Below are positions 21,674 through 33,690 of a stretch of 64,000 nt of DNA, piece after piece. The notes beneath the pieces are model-generated. The model was not told where the DNA came from. It worked only from the letters and a program-made list of their open reading frames with translations, and made no database searches. Position 1 is the stretch's first letter, and every line of letters starts with the position of its first letter. Position numbers and translations under genes: made by a program. Location: NCBI GenBank assembly GCA_028015205.1, contig CM051511.1:38403204-38467203 (forward strand), read 5' to 3'. The DNA comes from Mytilisepta virgata (taxonomy: Eukaryota > Mollusca > Bivalvia > Mytilida > Mytilidae).

Positions 21674-21742
21674 ACAATTTTATTCATCTTAAACATACAT
21701 TTTTATTGATCTTAAACATACAATTTTATTCATCTTAAACAT
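21674..21742 (+). repeat. Three copies of a 23-bp tandem repeat
   Basis: Units start at 21674, 21697 and 21720 (ACAATTTTATTCATCTTAAA and variants). Units 1 and 3 are identical and unit 2 differs at two positions. Confidence 0.9.
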
Positions 21743-21744
21743 TA

Positions 21745-22038
21745 TTAGTTTTTTACTGCAGTTATGATTGAAAATTGGAATAATTTAATCAAGAAAATGA
21801 AATCTACAGAGTTGAATTTACTTTGCAATATAAATTCAGTATTTGTTATGTTTAACGTGAAATTGACCATTGGTTTTGAAAAAGCACGATCTTCAAATTT
21901 AAATGGAAAGGCGCAAGGTCGAACTTCTATGTTTTCAAATGGCTGAATAGCCTGATCTAAAAGAATACGAAATGTTTGTATTTGAACATTTAAGGGAATT
22001 TGTATAACATTTTTTGTCAATCTGTCAATTGTCATCAT
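21745..22038 (-). CDS. Unrecognised 97-codon open frame, doubtful
   Basis: Minus-strand frame starting MMTIDRLTKNVIQIPLNVQI with ordinary amino-acid composition (PFENIEVRPCAFPFKFEDRA in the middle). No motif recognised, no splice context checked, and the plus strand is also open for 60 codons across it, which lowers its credibility. It could be a single exon or chance. Confidence 0.15.
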   Translation of the reverse strand: MMTIDRLTKNVIQIPLNVQIQTFRILLDQAIQPFENIEVRPCAFPFKFEDRAFSKPMVNFTLNITNTEFILQSKFNSVDFIFLIKLFQFSIITAVKN

Positions 22039-23860
22039 GATTCTGTCTATACCCTAAAGAAGTTTTGTGCTAAATAAAGATGATCCATGTTTTCTGTATT
22101 ATTTTTTGCAAAGCTCATATCTCCGTTCAACGTACCTTTGTCTTCATATTGTCTCTTGGCTATCCGGTCTTATCTTATTTCTAAGATATCACGACACTCA
22201 GGTATGACACGAGAGGACGGTATCGCACGGACATCCGACCTTCCTGTTACACTTGTTTTCCTTGCAACTTTACTTAAAGCAATTAAGCAAGGTCTCAATG
22301 GCTACTGTGATAAGGCCTACTCGACTAGTGGTGTGAATCAGATGTAGATTCTTAAAAATTCTAAAGACTAAAGAATATCTCTCTTCTAATGACCTTACCT
22401 ATTGTAATATAAAAAGATTTGATTTTTCTACACTGTATACAACCCTCCCATATTTCTAAACAAAAGGTTTTGGTATCGTCACATTAACTTCTAACAAAGG
22501 GTTATGTTCAGTCTCTGTTTATTTCGTCTCTCAAAAAAAAAATTGTTTCTTCACGAATTGATGGGCCGATTGGAGGTTTCTGTCTCATGTATTAGACGAT
22601 TTCTTCGGCTAGATCTCACGAACTTTTGGAATTGACACTTCATCGGACTTTACATTTCACTGGCCTGCAGTTTGACGAGTGCTGTGAGCGGAGCAGGACA
22701 TGTGTGCCCTTCTGGAGCACTCCCGGTTTTTAGAGTTCACATTGCTAGTGATTAAGTTTCTGTGCTGTATTGTTCTTTTTTGTTTACTTTATTGTATGCT
22801 TTTTATTCCGTTAGTTATACATGTATCATTGTTCAATCTCACGACTTCGTCTTTTCCTTGGATTTCGATTTCACGGACTTCTCCCACAGTTTTGACGCTA
22901 TGGTACATGTATTCTTTTGCCGATATTTACCACTGTTGTATAATATTAAAGACCATTGTGGTTCTTATACTTTGGGGGAAGTATTGCTTTGCTGCGGAGG
23001 GACACACCTGAAGATAGACGAATTATCGTCCGCAAACATAAACCTGGTAAATCTTTACGCTTGTTCTACAAATACTGATATTAAAACAGTAACTCAGCAA
23101 ATTTATTTACAAAATAGCAACTAGCCGAATAAACCTATAACAAGGACTACTGCGATAAGTCGTAAATGTATCAGATAACCGTAATTCAACTAATTGTTCT
23201 TATACTACAAAGAAACAAGCTTACATTTAAAATAAATCTAATCGAACTCTGATGTTGATAATATTAGTATCAATAATGTATTATATAAATCAATTAACTG
23301 TTATTATGTGGATCTCGACCTAGCAGATTCCGTTAAGAAAATACGCACAAACTACGAAGTAGAACCGTAATGTGAGTCCTTTAACTAATCATGATCTTAA
23401 TAATTTATCAAAGTAGTTAGTACCCTATAGTTTTCTTCAAACATACATCTTGACAATTTTTTGATAATTAGTATTTTAAATAATGTCTACTATCATAAGT
23501 AGGAAGGACCTGTTGGTAAAAAAATGAGACTATAAAATTTACTTTCTATTTGCCTCTACGGTATGTCCCACGGAAATGAGAAAGTCGTTTTTCTATGATT
23601 TTCTTGAAGAGCAAACAAAAAAATTAAATATATGTGGCTTATGTTATTCGTTATTGATAGTCGTAACTAAATACACTTCGCTTTTTCGATCTTTCAGCCG
23701 CTCCTTTGAGGTACACCCACTTTTTATGTAAATCGTTTACGAGGCGTGGTTTCCAATGTAAACAAGATGGTGAATGACGATGGAAGAACGACTTTGCGCA
23801 TGCCGCACGGGCGAATCGATTCACGGGCAGGGGTGTTTTGAAATTTGGTCGTTGCGCAAG
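22039..23860. other. Non-coding DNA with an old fragment of the R1/R2 repeat core
   Basis: Around 22640-22740, CCTTCTGGAGCACTCCCGG follows GTGAGCGGAGCAGGACA and resembles the TTCCGGAGCACCTGAGT...CCCCGG core of families R1 and R2, plus orientation. The two overlapping frames at 22700-23124 are hydrophobic or cysteine-rich without recognisable motifs. Near 23760, AAACAAGATGGTGAA resembles a YY1-type motif just before the helix-turn-helix fragment. Confidence 0.4.
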
Positions 23861-24061
23861 ATGAAGATTACCAAAGAAGTAGAAGAATGCATCAGAAACT
23901 TGTTTGCTGCCTTCAGTAGAGAATAGACTAGGAATGTTCCAGAGAAATCATGAGTTTTCACAGAAAAGAATAGCCAGGGCTTTAAAAATATCTGAATCTG
24001 CTGTGTCGAAAGCTTTAACTGAAAGGAAAGATACCCCAACCCCCCATAAAAGCACAGAAAA
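23861..24061 (+). pseudogene. Helix-turn-helix N-terminus of a transposase-like protein
   Basis: An ATG at 23861 gives MKITKEVEECIRNLFAAFSRE, then a stop at 23924. In the overlapping frame NRLGMFQRNHEF is followed by SQKRIARALKISESAVSKAL, a clear helix-turn-helix of the type that opens Tc1/mariner and related transposases. Past HKSTEK the sequence becomes A-rich and has no catalytic domain. The DDE remnant 1.4 kb downstream is on the other strand, so they are not the same unit. Read as a truncated, frameshifted transposase 5' end. Confidence 0.5.
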
Positions 24062-25204
24062 AAGTTTTTATGTATTTATTTTATAAATAATTATATTTCC
24101 ATTCTATATAATTATATATATCTGCTGCATAAGCAATTAAAAAGAAACAACAGACAGAATTAACTGTATAACATATTTCAAGCTACCCTATAAAAGACAC
24201 CCTATACAAATAAATCTGGGGAATAAATAAATAATGATAAAAAAACACTAAAAATTAAATACTCCCCCCCTTCCCCCCAAAAAAAGAATACAAACACACA
24301 AAAAAATGTGAGAAATTAAAAACTGCTTGAGGGCACTTTCTTTAAATAGTTGCTAATCAAGAATCAACATAAGCAATAAAAATGCAACTACACATAAAAT
24401 TAATTGTATGAAATATTTAAAGCTACAGTAGTAAACCCCCCCCCCCCAATAAATTAATTCAATTTATTTTCAGTGTAAAATTAATAATCAATAACAGGAA
24501 AAGAAATTATTTGGAACTAATAGTTCCATGGAAGGATTGTATCATTATATCTAGCTCAATAGAGTTACCTCCCATAGATCAGTGATTATGAACATTATGC
24601 ATAAAATTGATGCAAAATAGTAAATCTCATCTAATAAATATGACCTGTAGATATTGATAAGAAAACGGAATGTTTACATTTTTTAATTTAAATAAGATAG
24701 TTTAAGATATATAACTTTATAACTGCATCGAACATACAGGTTGCAGAATAACATCAATTAGTAGTCTTATGATAGTGCAAACATTGACAAATATTGTCTG
24801 CCACTCCCTATTGCAATTTTCAATGCCATTAATCCACCCGATCTTAAGGGGGTACCCAACACTTCAACTAAAATAAATTTTGTTCGTTTAATTTTCATAA
24901 AATTTTGACGAATATTTACTATGACCTGTTGACAAAAAGATTAAAATTTCAAAAAATTTTAACCATACAATTTACGGGAATAATTTCATTGGATATATAG
25001 CAGTTTGAAAAACACTAATTTTGATCATTGAGGATCTTTTTTTTTAACTTTACTAATAGTATGTGATTAAAACGTTCAGCTGATTTTTAAAGAGTTACGA
25101 GTTAAATCCTTTAAATTCTTAATTGAAATCGGGGGGGGGGGGGGGGGGGTTCATAGTTGTTATTTGAATTAAAATAAAAATCGTGAGCCTTGACTACGAA
25201 TTAC
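24062..25204. other. AT-rich non-coding DNA with homopolymer tracts
   Basis: A-rich stretch (24236-24330) with interrupted C runs (near 24265 and 24436) and a 19-bp G run (25131-25149). Such G/C runs are frequent here (also 33010). No gene seen. The 3' exons expected for the minus-strand DDE remnant upstream were not found here. Confidence 0.5.
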
Positions 25205-26633
25205 CTGAACCATTCAATGAAGTGGGTCCCATTCATTTCATCATGGTAGTCGGCAGTGTTCTTTGATGAAAAAATCAAACCCACATTCTCAATGAATCCG
25301 TCGGAGCCAGAACCTGCATCCAGTATTATCAGTCTGTAACCTTTCCCTTATGGAATAAACCTATCACATTCTTTGCAGTCAGGTAAAATACAGCCGATAG
25401 GACCATGAGAGATATTGGTCCATTCACCTGGACAAGAGTGGTTACTGTTGACACACAAAGCTAATAAAATTTATTGATTTCGTCTCGTCCAGATAAACGA
25501 TATCCCATAAACCCTCCTCGCTATATTCCCTCAACTTTCTCAAATATTTGTGCCAAGCATCAATTACCTCGCTACTCTCTTTCAGAAATATATTACCATG
25601 CTTCCTTTTGTATGAAAAACCAAGCAAATTCAGGTGTCTCTGCAGCGTACTTCTACTGATAGCCAAACCCTTTGACTTAAGAAGGCTTGCAAATCTTCTG
25701 ACAGAAACCTTAAATACAAAATGACACCAAAATTGATACAAATAACAATTTACCGGTAACTCTATTTAAATTTCAAATGTATCAATACTTTGAAGACTCC
25801 ATTATCAAATTAACAAATTAAATAAACAGATACAGCAGTCAAAAGGTAAAGCTTAAGTAAAGTAAAGTAAGTTTATTTAAAGTTGTATAAGCTCACAAAT
25901 TTAAGGGGATTTTTTTGCTCTTTACAAGGCGTATAAGATTACGAACATATGGTAATTGCCTTGCCATTGAGCATAGGATTGGAACATAATTTATGACATG
26001 TCATACCTTAGAGATGGACCTTAATCCAAAACATATTCCACATTAAGTCATACTGAAGATATAGTTCAAATTGCCCCAATTGCCTTTGTTGGACAAGCGG
26101 ATAAAAAAGATATTCGAGTTAACTTAAATACTGAAACAACATACCGGTAAATATTACCCCAAAACATGTAATTGTAGAACTGTCAGAATCCAACCACAAA
26201 TAGGTTAGTTTGACCTACTTTTACTGCTTCACTGACTTTACAGTTTTAGAAGTTTTACATCTCAGTTTATTTCTCATATACTGTATTATGTGGAAAATCA
26301 TAATGACCATCATATTAACTTGGCATAGGAAGAGTTCGTTAGCATCTTATGTTAATTAGTCAGTTTGACCTACATTTCACGCTTCATTGATTTTGTTCAA
26401 TTTTTAATATGACTAATGATACTTACAAACTCTTCTTGCGTGTTTGCATGGACAATTCTGGTTATAACGTCCAGATCAAACTGGTCAAGTTTTGTCTGCA
26501 CATTCTTATCAGCTTTACCCTCACCTTTATCCTTTAACCTTTTACAACCTGCAATAACAGGTTCAGTAATTGCATACATGGCAAACATTTTTTGTGGCCT
26601 TTTTTTAAAAAATAGTTTTAATATAATGTTCAA
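25205..26633 (-). pseudogene. Multi-exon IS630/Tc1-type DDE transposase remnant
   Basis: Minus-strand pieces join across plausible introns. Exon a (26633 to 26427) ends KLDQFDLDVITRIVHANTQE EF, then GTAAGT. Exon b starts at 25708 after TTTAAG, in phase 0, with VSVRRFASLLKSKGLAISRS and then LLGFSYKRK, ending IVYLDET near 25482; the Asp of YLDET is the expected first catalytic residue. About 25 extra bases then shift the frame into VNSNHSCPGEWTN. A stop (25348-25350) interrupts FIP*GKGYRLIILDAG. The last piece ends DEMNGTHFIEWF at 25205, followed by GTAATT. The FDLDVI, YLDET, GKG-RLIILDAG and DYHDEMNG blocks match a DDE family I know from arthropods, cnidarians and molluscs. The part with the second Asp and Glu was not found. 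Two lesions make it non-functional. Confidence 0.7.
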
Positions 26634-26838
26634 TTAGGTACATGTACTTTTCATATGGGTTGGATACGTTTCCGTTGATTTTTATTGTGTGTCCTACTTT
26701 TTTTGTTTTTAGTCCCATACCAGCGAAGCCGTTTGGGATTGTAGGTTTTCATTCTGTCCATCTGTCAGTTTGACATGTTTTCCACCCTTTTTTAAAAAAC
26801 ACCTCAGCCAAATGACTTGATATTTGGTCTGTGGACTT
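26634..26838. other. Non-coding spacer
   Basis: No feature recognised before the first long repeat unit. Confidence 0.4.
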
Positions 26839-28267
26839 GATGAGGTACATGCATTTGTATAAGTAATGTCCCATCTCTTTTTAACTTCGAGATTATTTTT
26901 GAAGGAAAACAATTGGAGCTGCAATACTAGATCTTTAGATAAAGATTCTTTGATAGTTTGTTAAATTTCTGTTGTCTGGCTTAAGAGAGTTAACATACCC
27001 TAGTTTAGGTGGTGTAGAAATGCTAACACCCCCTCCCATTTTTGTTATTTATAAGTCAAAATAGCAGCAAAAATTGAAATACTAATTTCATGGAAAAATA
27101 AATTAGGAAGTGCAGTACAACACCTATTAATAAACAGTCTAGATTAAACATCGTTGATTTCTGCCTATTGGTTTTAAAGGGGTGACAGATTAGAAATGGT
27201 ACCTACTTTTTTCTACATATTGTAATTTAAAAATTGCAGCTGTAATTGAAAACATCAATTTCTGGCAAAATAAAATAGAAGGTGCAATACTTCACTTATT
27301 AGTACATAGTCTGACAAGTTTTATTATTGTGTCCAAATGTTATCTGATCAAAGCTGTTAATACAGGTAAGACATTTTAATTTGGCCACTGAACTGTGGAT
27401 ATCTTTTCTTTTTTATCAACCGATATAAATAAATTTTATTAGCTTTGTAATACATCAGTCAAATATTTGATGTACGCCGTGAAAAATGGAATATAAAAGG
27501 GAAAATTTACGTGTTTTCACCATATTTTTGCTCTTTTAGGGTCCTAAAAATTCCTGGCATACCATCTGTTTATTTTAAAGATTAGCTTTCGAATCATACC
27601 TGCTTGAAGTCTGTACATATTTGTACTTTAAGCAGAAAATTGTTTATACGAGCAAAGGTAAATCACAGCATAAAAAAGAAAAAAGCCCCAAAAAGTCAAT
27701 GTGACGATAGAAATGATCCCCAAATCTCAGAAGCGTTCCGAAATTTTTAATGTTAACATGTTGTTTTCTTAAAAGGAAATAAATGGTAGGCCATTTCATC
27801 CCATGGCCAAATGTATTTATTTAATAATATTTCACTAAAATATTAAACTTAAACATTTCAATACAAGACCGAGAAATTTATTCTTAATATTAAGCACAAA
27901 GCTCAAAAATAGCATTCGTCGAAGATATCATTGGCATCGCCAACAGAAATATTCAAGAGAGATTATTATATTTTCAAAACACGCTGCAAGATAAACGTTA
28001 TAAAATGAATACCATGAGAGCAATTCAAAATACCATCAAAGGAGCAGACAGACCAGGGAATATATATATATATAAATACTAATACTGAATACTTAAATAG
28101 GAATAAATTATACATAAAGGGGTTTTATATCCAGAATTTATTCACCATATAAATTTTTTATCAATTTATGAAGAACTAAAAAAGACTGATTACAAAATTC
28201 CAAAACCAACCGCTGGTGTTCACACAAAAGCTTGTCGTGTATGGCAAGCCTTTTTTATATTTATATT
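26839..28267 (+). repeat. Long direct repeat, unit 1 (1429 bp)
   Basis: Starts GATGAGGTACATGCATTTGT; the same sequence restarts at 28268 and the two units stay highly similar throughout (shared CTGGCATACCATCTG, GAAGATATCATTGGCATCGC, GGAGCAGACAGACCAGGGAA, AAAGCTTGTCGTGTATGGCA). No coding capacity was found in either copy. Its last ~380 bp seed the shorter tandem units downstream. Confidence 0.9.
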
Positions 28268-29690
28268 GATGAGGTACATGCATTTGTATAAGTAATGTCC
28301 CATCTCATTTCAACTTAGAGATTATTTTTGAAGGAAAACAATAGGAGCTGCAATACTAGATCTTTAGATAAAGATTCTTTGATAGTTTGTTAAATTTGTG
28401 TTGACTGGCTTAATAGAGTTAACATACCCCAGTTTAGGTGGTGTAGAAAGCTAACACCCTCTCCCATTTTTGTTATTTATGTCAAAATAGCAGCAAAAAT
28501 TGAAATATTAATTTCATGGAAAAATAAATTAGGAAGTGCAGTACAACACCTATTAATAAACAGTCTAGATTAAACAGCGTTGATTTCTGCCTAGTGGTTT
28601 TAAAGGGGTGACAGATTAGAAATGGTACCTACTTTTTTCTACATATTGTAATTTAAAAATTGCAGATGTAATTGAAAACATCAATTTCTGGCAAAATAAA
28701 ATAGAAGGTGCAATACTTCACTTATTAATACATAGTATGAAAATTTTTATTATTGTGTCCAAATGTTATCTGATCGAAGCTGTTAATAGGTAAGACATTT
28801 TAATTTGGCCACTGAACTGTGGATATCTTTTCTATTTTATCAACCGAAATAAATAAATTTTATTAGCTTTGTAATACATCAGTCAAATATTTGATGTACG
28901 CCGTGAAAAATGGAATATAAAAGGGAAAATTTACGTGTTTTCACCATATTTTTGCTCTTTTACGGTCCTAAAAATTCCTGGCATACCATCTGTTTATTTT
29001 AAAGATTAGCTTTCGAATCATACCTACTTGAAGTCTGTACATATGAGTACTTCAAGCAGAAAATTGTTTATAGGAGCAAAGGTAAATCCCAGCATCAAAA
29101 AGAAAAAAGCCCCAAAAATTCAGTGTGACGATAGAAATGACCCGCAAATTTCAAAAGCGTTCCGAAATTTTTAACGTTAATATGTTGGTTTCTTAAAAGG
29201 TAATGTATGGTAGCCCATTTCAGCCCATGGCCAAATGTATTTATTTAATAATATTCCACTAAAATATTAAACTTTAAAATTTCGATACAAGACGGAGAAA
29301 TTTATTCTTAATATTAAGTATAAAGCTTAAAAATAGCATTCATCGAAGATATCATTGGCATCGCCATCAGAAATTTTCAAGAGGGATTATTATATTTTCA
29401 AAACTGGCTACAAGATAAACATTATAAAATGAATACCATGAGAGCAATTCAAAATACCATTCAAAGGAGCAGACAGACCAGGGAATATATATATATATAT
29501 ATATAAAATACTAATACTCAACACTTAAATAGGAATAAAGTATACATAAAGGGGTTTTATATCCAGAATTTATTCACCATATAAATTTTTTATCAATTTA
29601 TGAAGAACTAAAAAAGACTAATTACAAAATTCCAAAACGAACCGCTGGTGTCCACGCAAAAGCTTGTCGTGTATGGCAAGACTTTTGTAT
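28268..29690 (+). repeat. Long direct repeat, unit 2
   Basis: Head-to-tail with unit 1 (period 1429 bp at the start, 1424 at the internal anchor TAATATTAAG: 27885 and 29309). It differs by scattered substitutions and small indels, including expansion of the AT run near 29487. Head-to-tail arrangement implies tandem duplication rather than independent transposition. Confidence 0.9.
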
Positions 29691-30560
29691 ATTTATACCA
29701 CTTTCAAGTTATCTTATAAAGTGATATATCTAAAAACTAGATGAGATATTAAATGTATATAAACTTAATGAGATATTATTAATTAAATAATAATATTTAG
29801 CATAAAGCTTAAAAATAGCATTCATCGAAGATATCATTGGCTTCGCCAGCAAAAATTTTCAAGAGAGATTATTATATTTTCCAAACACGCTACAAGATAC
29901 ACGCTATAAAATGAATACCATGAGAGCAATTCAAAACACCATTCAAAGGAGCAGACAGACCAGGGAATATATATATAAAAAAAATTACTAATACTGAACA
30001 TTTAACTAGGAATAAAGTATACATAAAGGGGTTTTATATCCAGAATTTATTCACCATATAATTTTTTTATCAATTTATGAAGAACAAAAAAAGACTGATT
30101 ACAAAATTCCAAAACGAACCGCTGGTGTCCACGCAAAAGCTTGTCGTGTATGACAAACCTTTTTTTTTTATATTTATACCACTTTCAAGTTATCTTATAA
30201 AGGTAAATAATATATCTTATAAACTAAATGAGATATTAAATGTATATAAACTTATTTAGATATATTATTAATTAAATAATAATATTAAGCATAAAGCTTA
30301 AAAATAGCATTCATCGAAGATATCATTGGCATCGCCAGCAGAAATTTTCAAGAGAGATTATATATTTTCAAAACACGCTGCAAGATAAACGTTATAAAAC
30401 GAATACCATGAGAACAATTCAAAATACCATTCAAAGGAGCAGACAGACCAGGGAATATATATATATATATATATAAAATACTAATACTCAACACTTAAAT
30501 AGGAATAAAGTATACATAAAGGGGTTTTATATCCAGAATTTATTCACCATATAAATTTTT
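29691..30560 (+). repeat. Two further partial units (~485-bp period) from the 3' part of the long repeat
   Basis: The anchor TAATATT(T/A)AGCATAAAGC occurs at 29309 (in unit 2), 29791 and 30280, a period of 482-489 bp. Each unit has the GAAGATATCATTGG, GGAGCAGACAGACCAGGGAA and GGGGTTTTATATCCAGAA blocks. The last copy breaks off near 30560. So a 1.43-kb duplication is followed by a shorter-period array of its own 3' segment. Confidence 0.85.
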
Positions 30561-30854
30561 TATATTAAATGTATATAAACTTATTGAGATATATTATTAA
30601 TTAAATAATTATTAAATGATAAATTAAGATATCATTCGTGCATAGCTCTGCCCTTAGATGGTTTTGGCTTTTAATATAACCCATTTTGGTCATTTTGGTA
30701 ATTTTGAATTTGCTCTTGAACCTTTTGAATTGTTGTTCTGGTTTTCAACATTATAGGCTTTGCGTACAACTGATGAATCTTAAATTGACTAATATCCACA
30801 TCCTGTGCACCAAAATTGCTATCAAAGAATTTTGTTTTTATTAAACTCTTTATA
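30561..30854. other. Spacer between repeat array and GATATC tract
   Basis: AT-rich sequence with no other feature recognised. Confidence 0.4.
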
Positions 30855-31302
30855 AAGATATCTCATTGAATATATACGATATCTTATTTAGGTTATACGA
30901 TAACTTATTTAGTTAAAAAAGATATCTTGATTGTTTTAAAAGATATCTTTTAAAGTAAATAGGATATCATAAACTTTTAAAGATATTCTATAAACCATAC
31001 AAGATATCCCATAAAGTATTTGTTTAAAAGATATCCATTAAAAGATATCAGTTATCTTATTTACTTTATAAGATATCTTTTAAAACATTCAAGATATCTT
31101 ATAAATATATAAGATATATTATTCACTTCAACTTAAGAAAAGATATATCATAAACATTGCAAGATATCTTATATAGTTTAATATATCTTATTACTTTATA
31201 AGATATCTTAAAAGGGAATAAATAAAGTTTAATAAGCTATCTTATATATTAAATACGATATCTTTATAAACATTTTAATAAGATATCTTATATAAGATGT
31301 AA
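30855..31302. repeat. Palindrome-rich tract: many copies of GATATC / AAGATATCTT
   Basis: In about 450 bp the palindrome GATATC recurs roughly 14 times, usually as AAGATATCTTAT or AAAGATATCTTTT, at irregular 15-45-bp spacing and separated by TTTA- and TAAA-rich spacers. More copies lie at about 31826 and 31847. The same hexamer occurs in the upstream repeat units (GAAGATATCATTGG). The tract is a degenerate, self-complementary repeat that could fold into many small hairpins. No coding potential. Confidence 0.85.
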
Positions 31303-31446
31303 AGAATCTAACACCGGAATATCTCAGACACACGAGGGTAAGATTTCCAGTCCTCCAACGAGGCATGACGAGTTGGAGACGGTAGAAATCTGGCCCGAGC
31401 GTGTCTGAGATTTTCCAGTCTTGTACTTTCTATGGTGTTTGATTCT
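31303..31446. repeat. Hairpin MITE-like element, ~144 bp
   Basis: Outer arms AGAATCTAACACC (31303-31315) and GGTGTTTGATTCT (31434-31446) pair with one mismatch. Inner arms ATCTCAGACAC (31321-31331) and GTGTCTGAGAT (31401-31411) pair exactly, and pairing continues through AGATTTCCAG.CCTCCAAC / GTTGGAGACGGTAGAAATCT around a short centre. It abuts the GATATC tract. It is a strong candidate for a small fold-back element or a structured transcript. Confidence 0.75.
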
Positions 31447-33009
31447 GTTTCTCACCCCCAACACTCGAAACAACAAGACAAAAATCAGTTGCATTCCATT
31501 GTTAACATCAACGAGTTACTTCCCCTTTAGGTACGTCATAATATATGAAACATGCGCGCGAGTTTGCGGAATTGTTTTAATTACATTTCTAACGAGTCTA
31601 TGGTTCTTTTGAACTGGAATAGCATTTTAATATAAACTTTATATTTGACTAATACTTGTAAAGAATGTACAGCTTTATTTTAAGCGTATTAATATGTAAA
31701 AAGCCCGAGGAGACGGTTTGGTGGCAAAGGGCACGTGAATTTCTTATCTCCCCCGTGGGTGAGATAAAGAAATCTCACGGGGGTAAAAATAGGAGCTGCT
31801 CTGTCTCAAAAGTGAGAAATTAATAAGATATCTTAATTAGTTTATACGATATCTGATTAAGTTTAAACAAAAACTTCAGTTTTAGTTTTGTCTTGTCAAT
31901 TCAGTATTCCGTGGGTTAGTTTTTCACATACTGTCTTCAATTTGTTCGGTTTGCTGTGCATTTTAATCTTTTCTATATACATACATCTTTGGAATTTCTC
32001 TGTAGGTCGTTTTCACGAATCAATATTGATAAATTACGACAGATCGACAGTCAAAATACGGAAATGGAACGTTGTTGCTTTGGTCTTCTTTCGCCGTTAT
32101 GCAAATAGGCAACTGTTTACTCCAAGACGTTGACTTGTTATTTTCACCATGAATGTTTGTTCTATTACGAGACAAATGAGAATTAAATAGAGTTAAAGGA
32201 AAATTGATTTGTATATTTTAATCTGGAAACAAAATTAATCGAATAATTCAGAATAAAAACTTTGACAAAATAACATTATTTATGTGACAGCGCATTCCAT
32301 TTAACAAATAATTTTGTCGGAACATATGAAACATTTCTGCATGAAGATATATGGCGAAGGACAATTAAATGAAAGTCTAACGAGGTTGTGCAATATAAAT
32401 TAAGTACATACATGTTCATTGCTTGTAATTATAATTTCTTCTTGTTAAGAACACAATTCATTATGACAATGCGATAACAAAATTGCTTTATATAATAAAA
32501 CTACAAAATGTCAAAGAATTTCTCATAAAATCAATTTTATAAATAGTCACGCGTGTCTCATTACTGTTATTTGTGTTTGTAACATATCTTCCAATTTACC
32601 TAGCAAGGGTTCAAATCGCAGCGTACTCCCCATAGGCTCGTCCCCACTAAAAAAAAATTACTCCCCAAAAATAGTAATTTTTTCAAAACACCCAAAAAAA
32701 CAGTTGTCTAAATAAGTGACCACCTTCCCCCCAAAAAACCCTTTGGTTATATAACATATTTTGCATCTTGCTATGACATAACCCCATAAGTTCCTTAATT
32801 ATACCATCTAATGTCTTAGAAAGCTATTACAAATGTGAGCTTAATTAGTCAGATCCATGTCATTAGACGACAGTATAATAATTCGTGTAAATACTACATG
32901 TATCGTTCGTACTTCAACGGGGCATAATTTTTCCTAAAATTTTAACACCCATAAAAAAATCACATAATTTCCCGGCCTCACAAAGTAGTTCAGAAATATT
33001 TAACACCCA
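31447..33009. other. Non-coding DNA with one small perfect hairpin
   Basis: CCCCCGTG (31750-31757) and CACGGGGG (31776-31783) form a perfect 8-bp stem extended by GAGAT pairing across an 18-bp loop. The frames at 31421 and 31888 are short and without motifs. Interrupted C/A runs occur at 32640-32740. Nothing else recognised. Confidence 0.5.
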
Positions 33010-33035
33010 CCCCCCCCCCCCCCCCACCCCCCCCC
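33010..33035 (+). repeat. Poly-C tract
   Basis: Run of C interrupted by a single A, flanked by A-rich sequence. A second C run occurs near 33148. Confidence 0.9.
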
Positions 33036-33420
33036 AAACAAAAATAAAAATAGTAATTTTCATAACTTCATTAAATAGCAAAACCCAGAAAATTTAACCC
33101 TCAAAAATAGTACGAGCCTATGTGCAGGTAATTTCTTTAGAGTACTCCCCCCCCCCCCTGGGCTTCAAATAATCATATATTTGACTTTTACCTGGGGTTG
33201 ATGAGGAGGAAGAATTTTAGAACTAGAAATATTGTTGAATTTTTCTGCATACACTTTAGTCCTGCCTTTTTTCAAAATTATTTAACATGTCTTTCTCACA
33301 TTTCAGCCTTGCCACAATGGTGCTCCCCAAATTGTTAATGTGAAACATAAAAAAGTATAGTATATATCAGAGTAACCGTCTAAACTATAGTTGACAGGTA
33401 TGAAAAAAACCGTTTTCAAA

Positions 33421-33690
33421 ATGAAAATGGACCTGTTCCATTGATTGTATCCCTTCCTCATACCGGATTTGAAACGGGCAGCATGGCGGGTGTCCTGCAG
33501 GAAGCAGATATTGCTTACTATTCCGGAGCACCTGAGTCAAGCCCCGGTTTTTTGGTGGGGTCCATGTTGTTCGTATGTTTTTAATTTTTAATGTAGTGCT
33601 TGTGTTGTTTTGATCTTTTCGTCGTTGTTCTTCGGAGTTTGTCAGTTGTTTCGATTCCCCCCTTACGAATATCCCTTTGGTATTTCTTGA
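33421..33690 (+). repeat. Dispersed repeat family R1, partial copy
   Basis: Matches the reverse complement of 47440-47690: ATCCCTTCCTCATACC, GGGCAGCATGGCGGGTGTC, TTCCGGAGCACCTGAGTC, GTTTGTCAGTTGTT and ATATCCCTTTGGTATTTC in order. A frame through it reads GSMAGVLQEADIAYYSGAPE, similar to the frame of the 47225 copy (AGVLQEAETAYSSGAPEST). Confidence 0.7.

Noticed and set aside
22700..23124. Two overlapping plus-strand frames of 103 and 120 codons
   Set aside because: Hydrophobic/cysteine-rich frames in T-rich DNA overlapping an R1/R2 repeat trace; no domain recognised.
18741..24061. Linking the helix-turn-helix fragment at 23861 with the DDE remnant at 25205-26633 or the Tc1 remnant at 18741 as one element
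   Set aside because: Opposite strand in one case and about 4.3 kb beyond the closing inverted end in the other; no shared ends.
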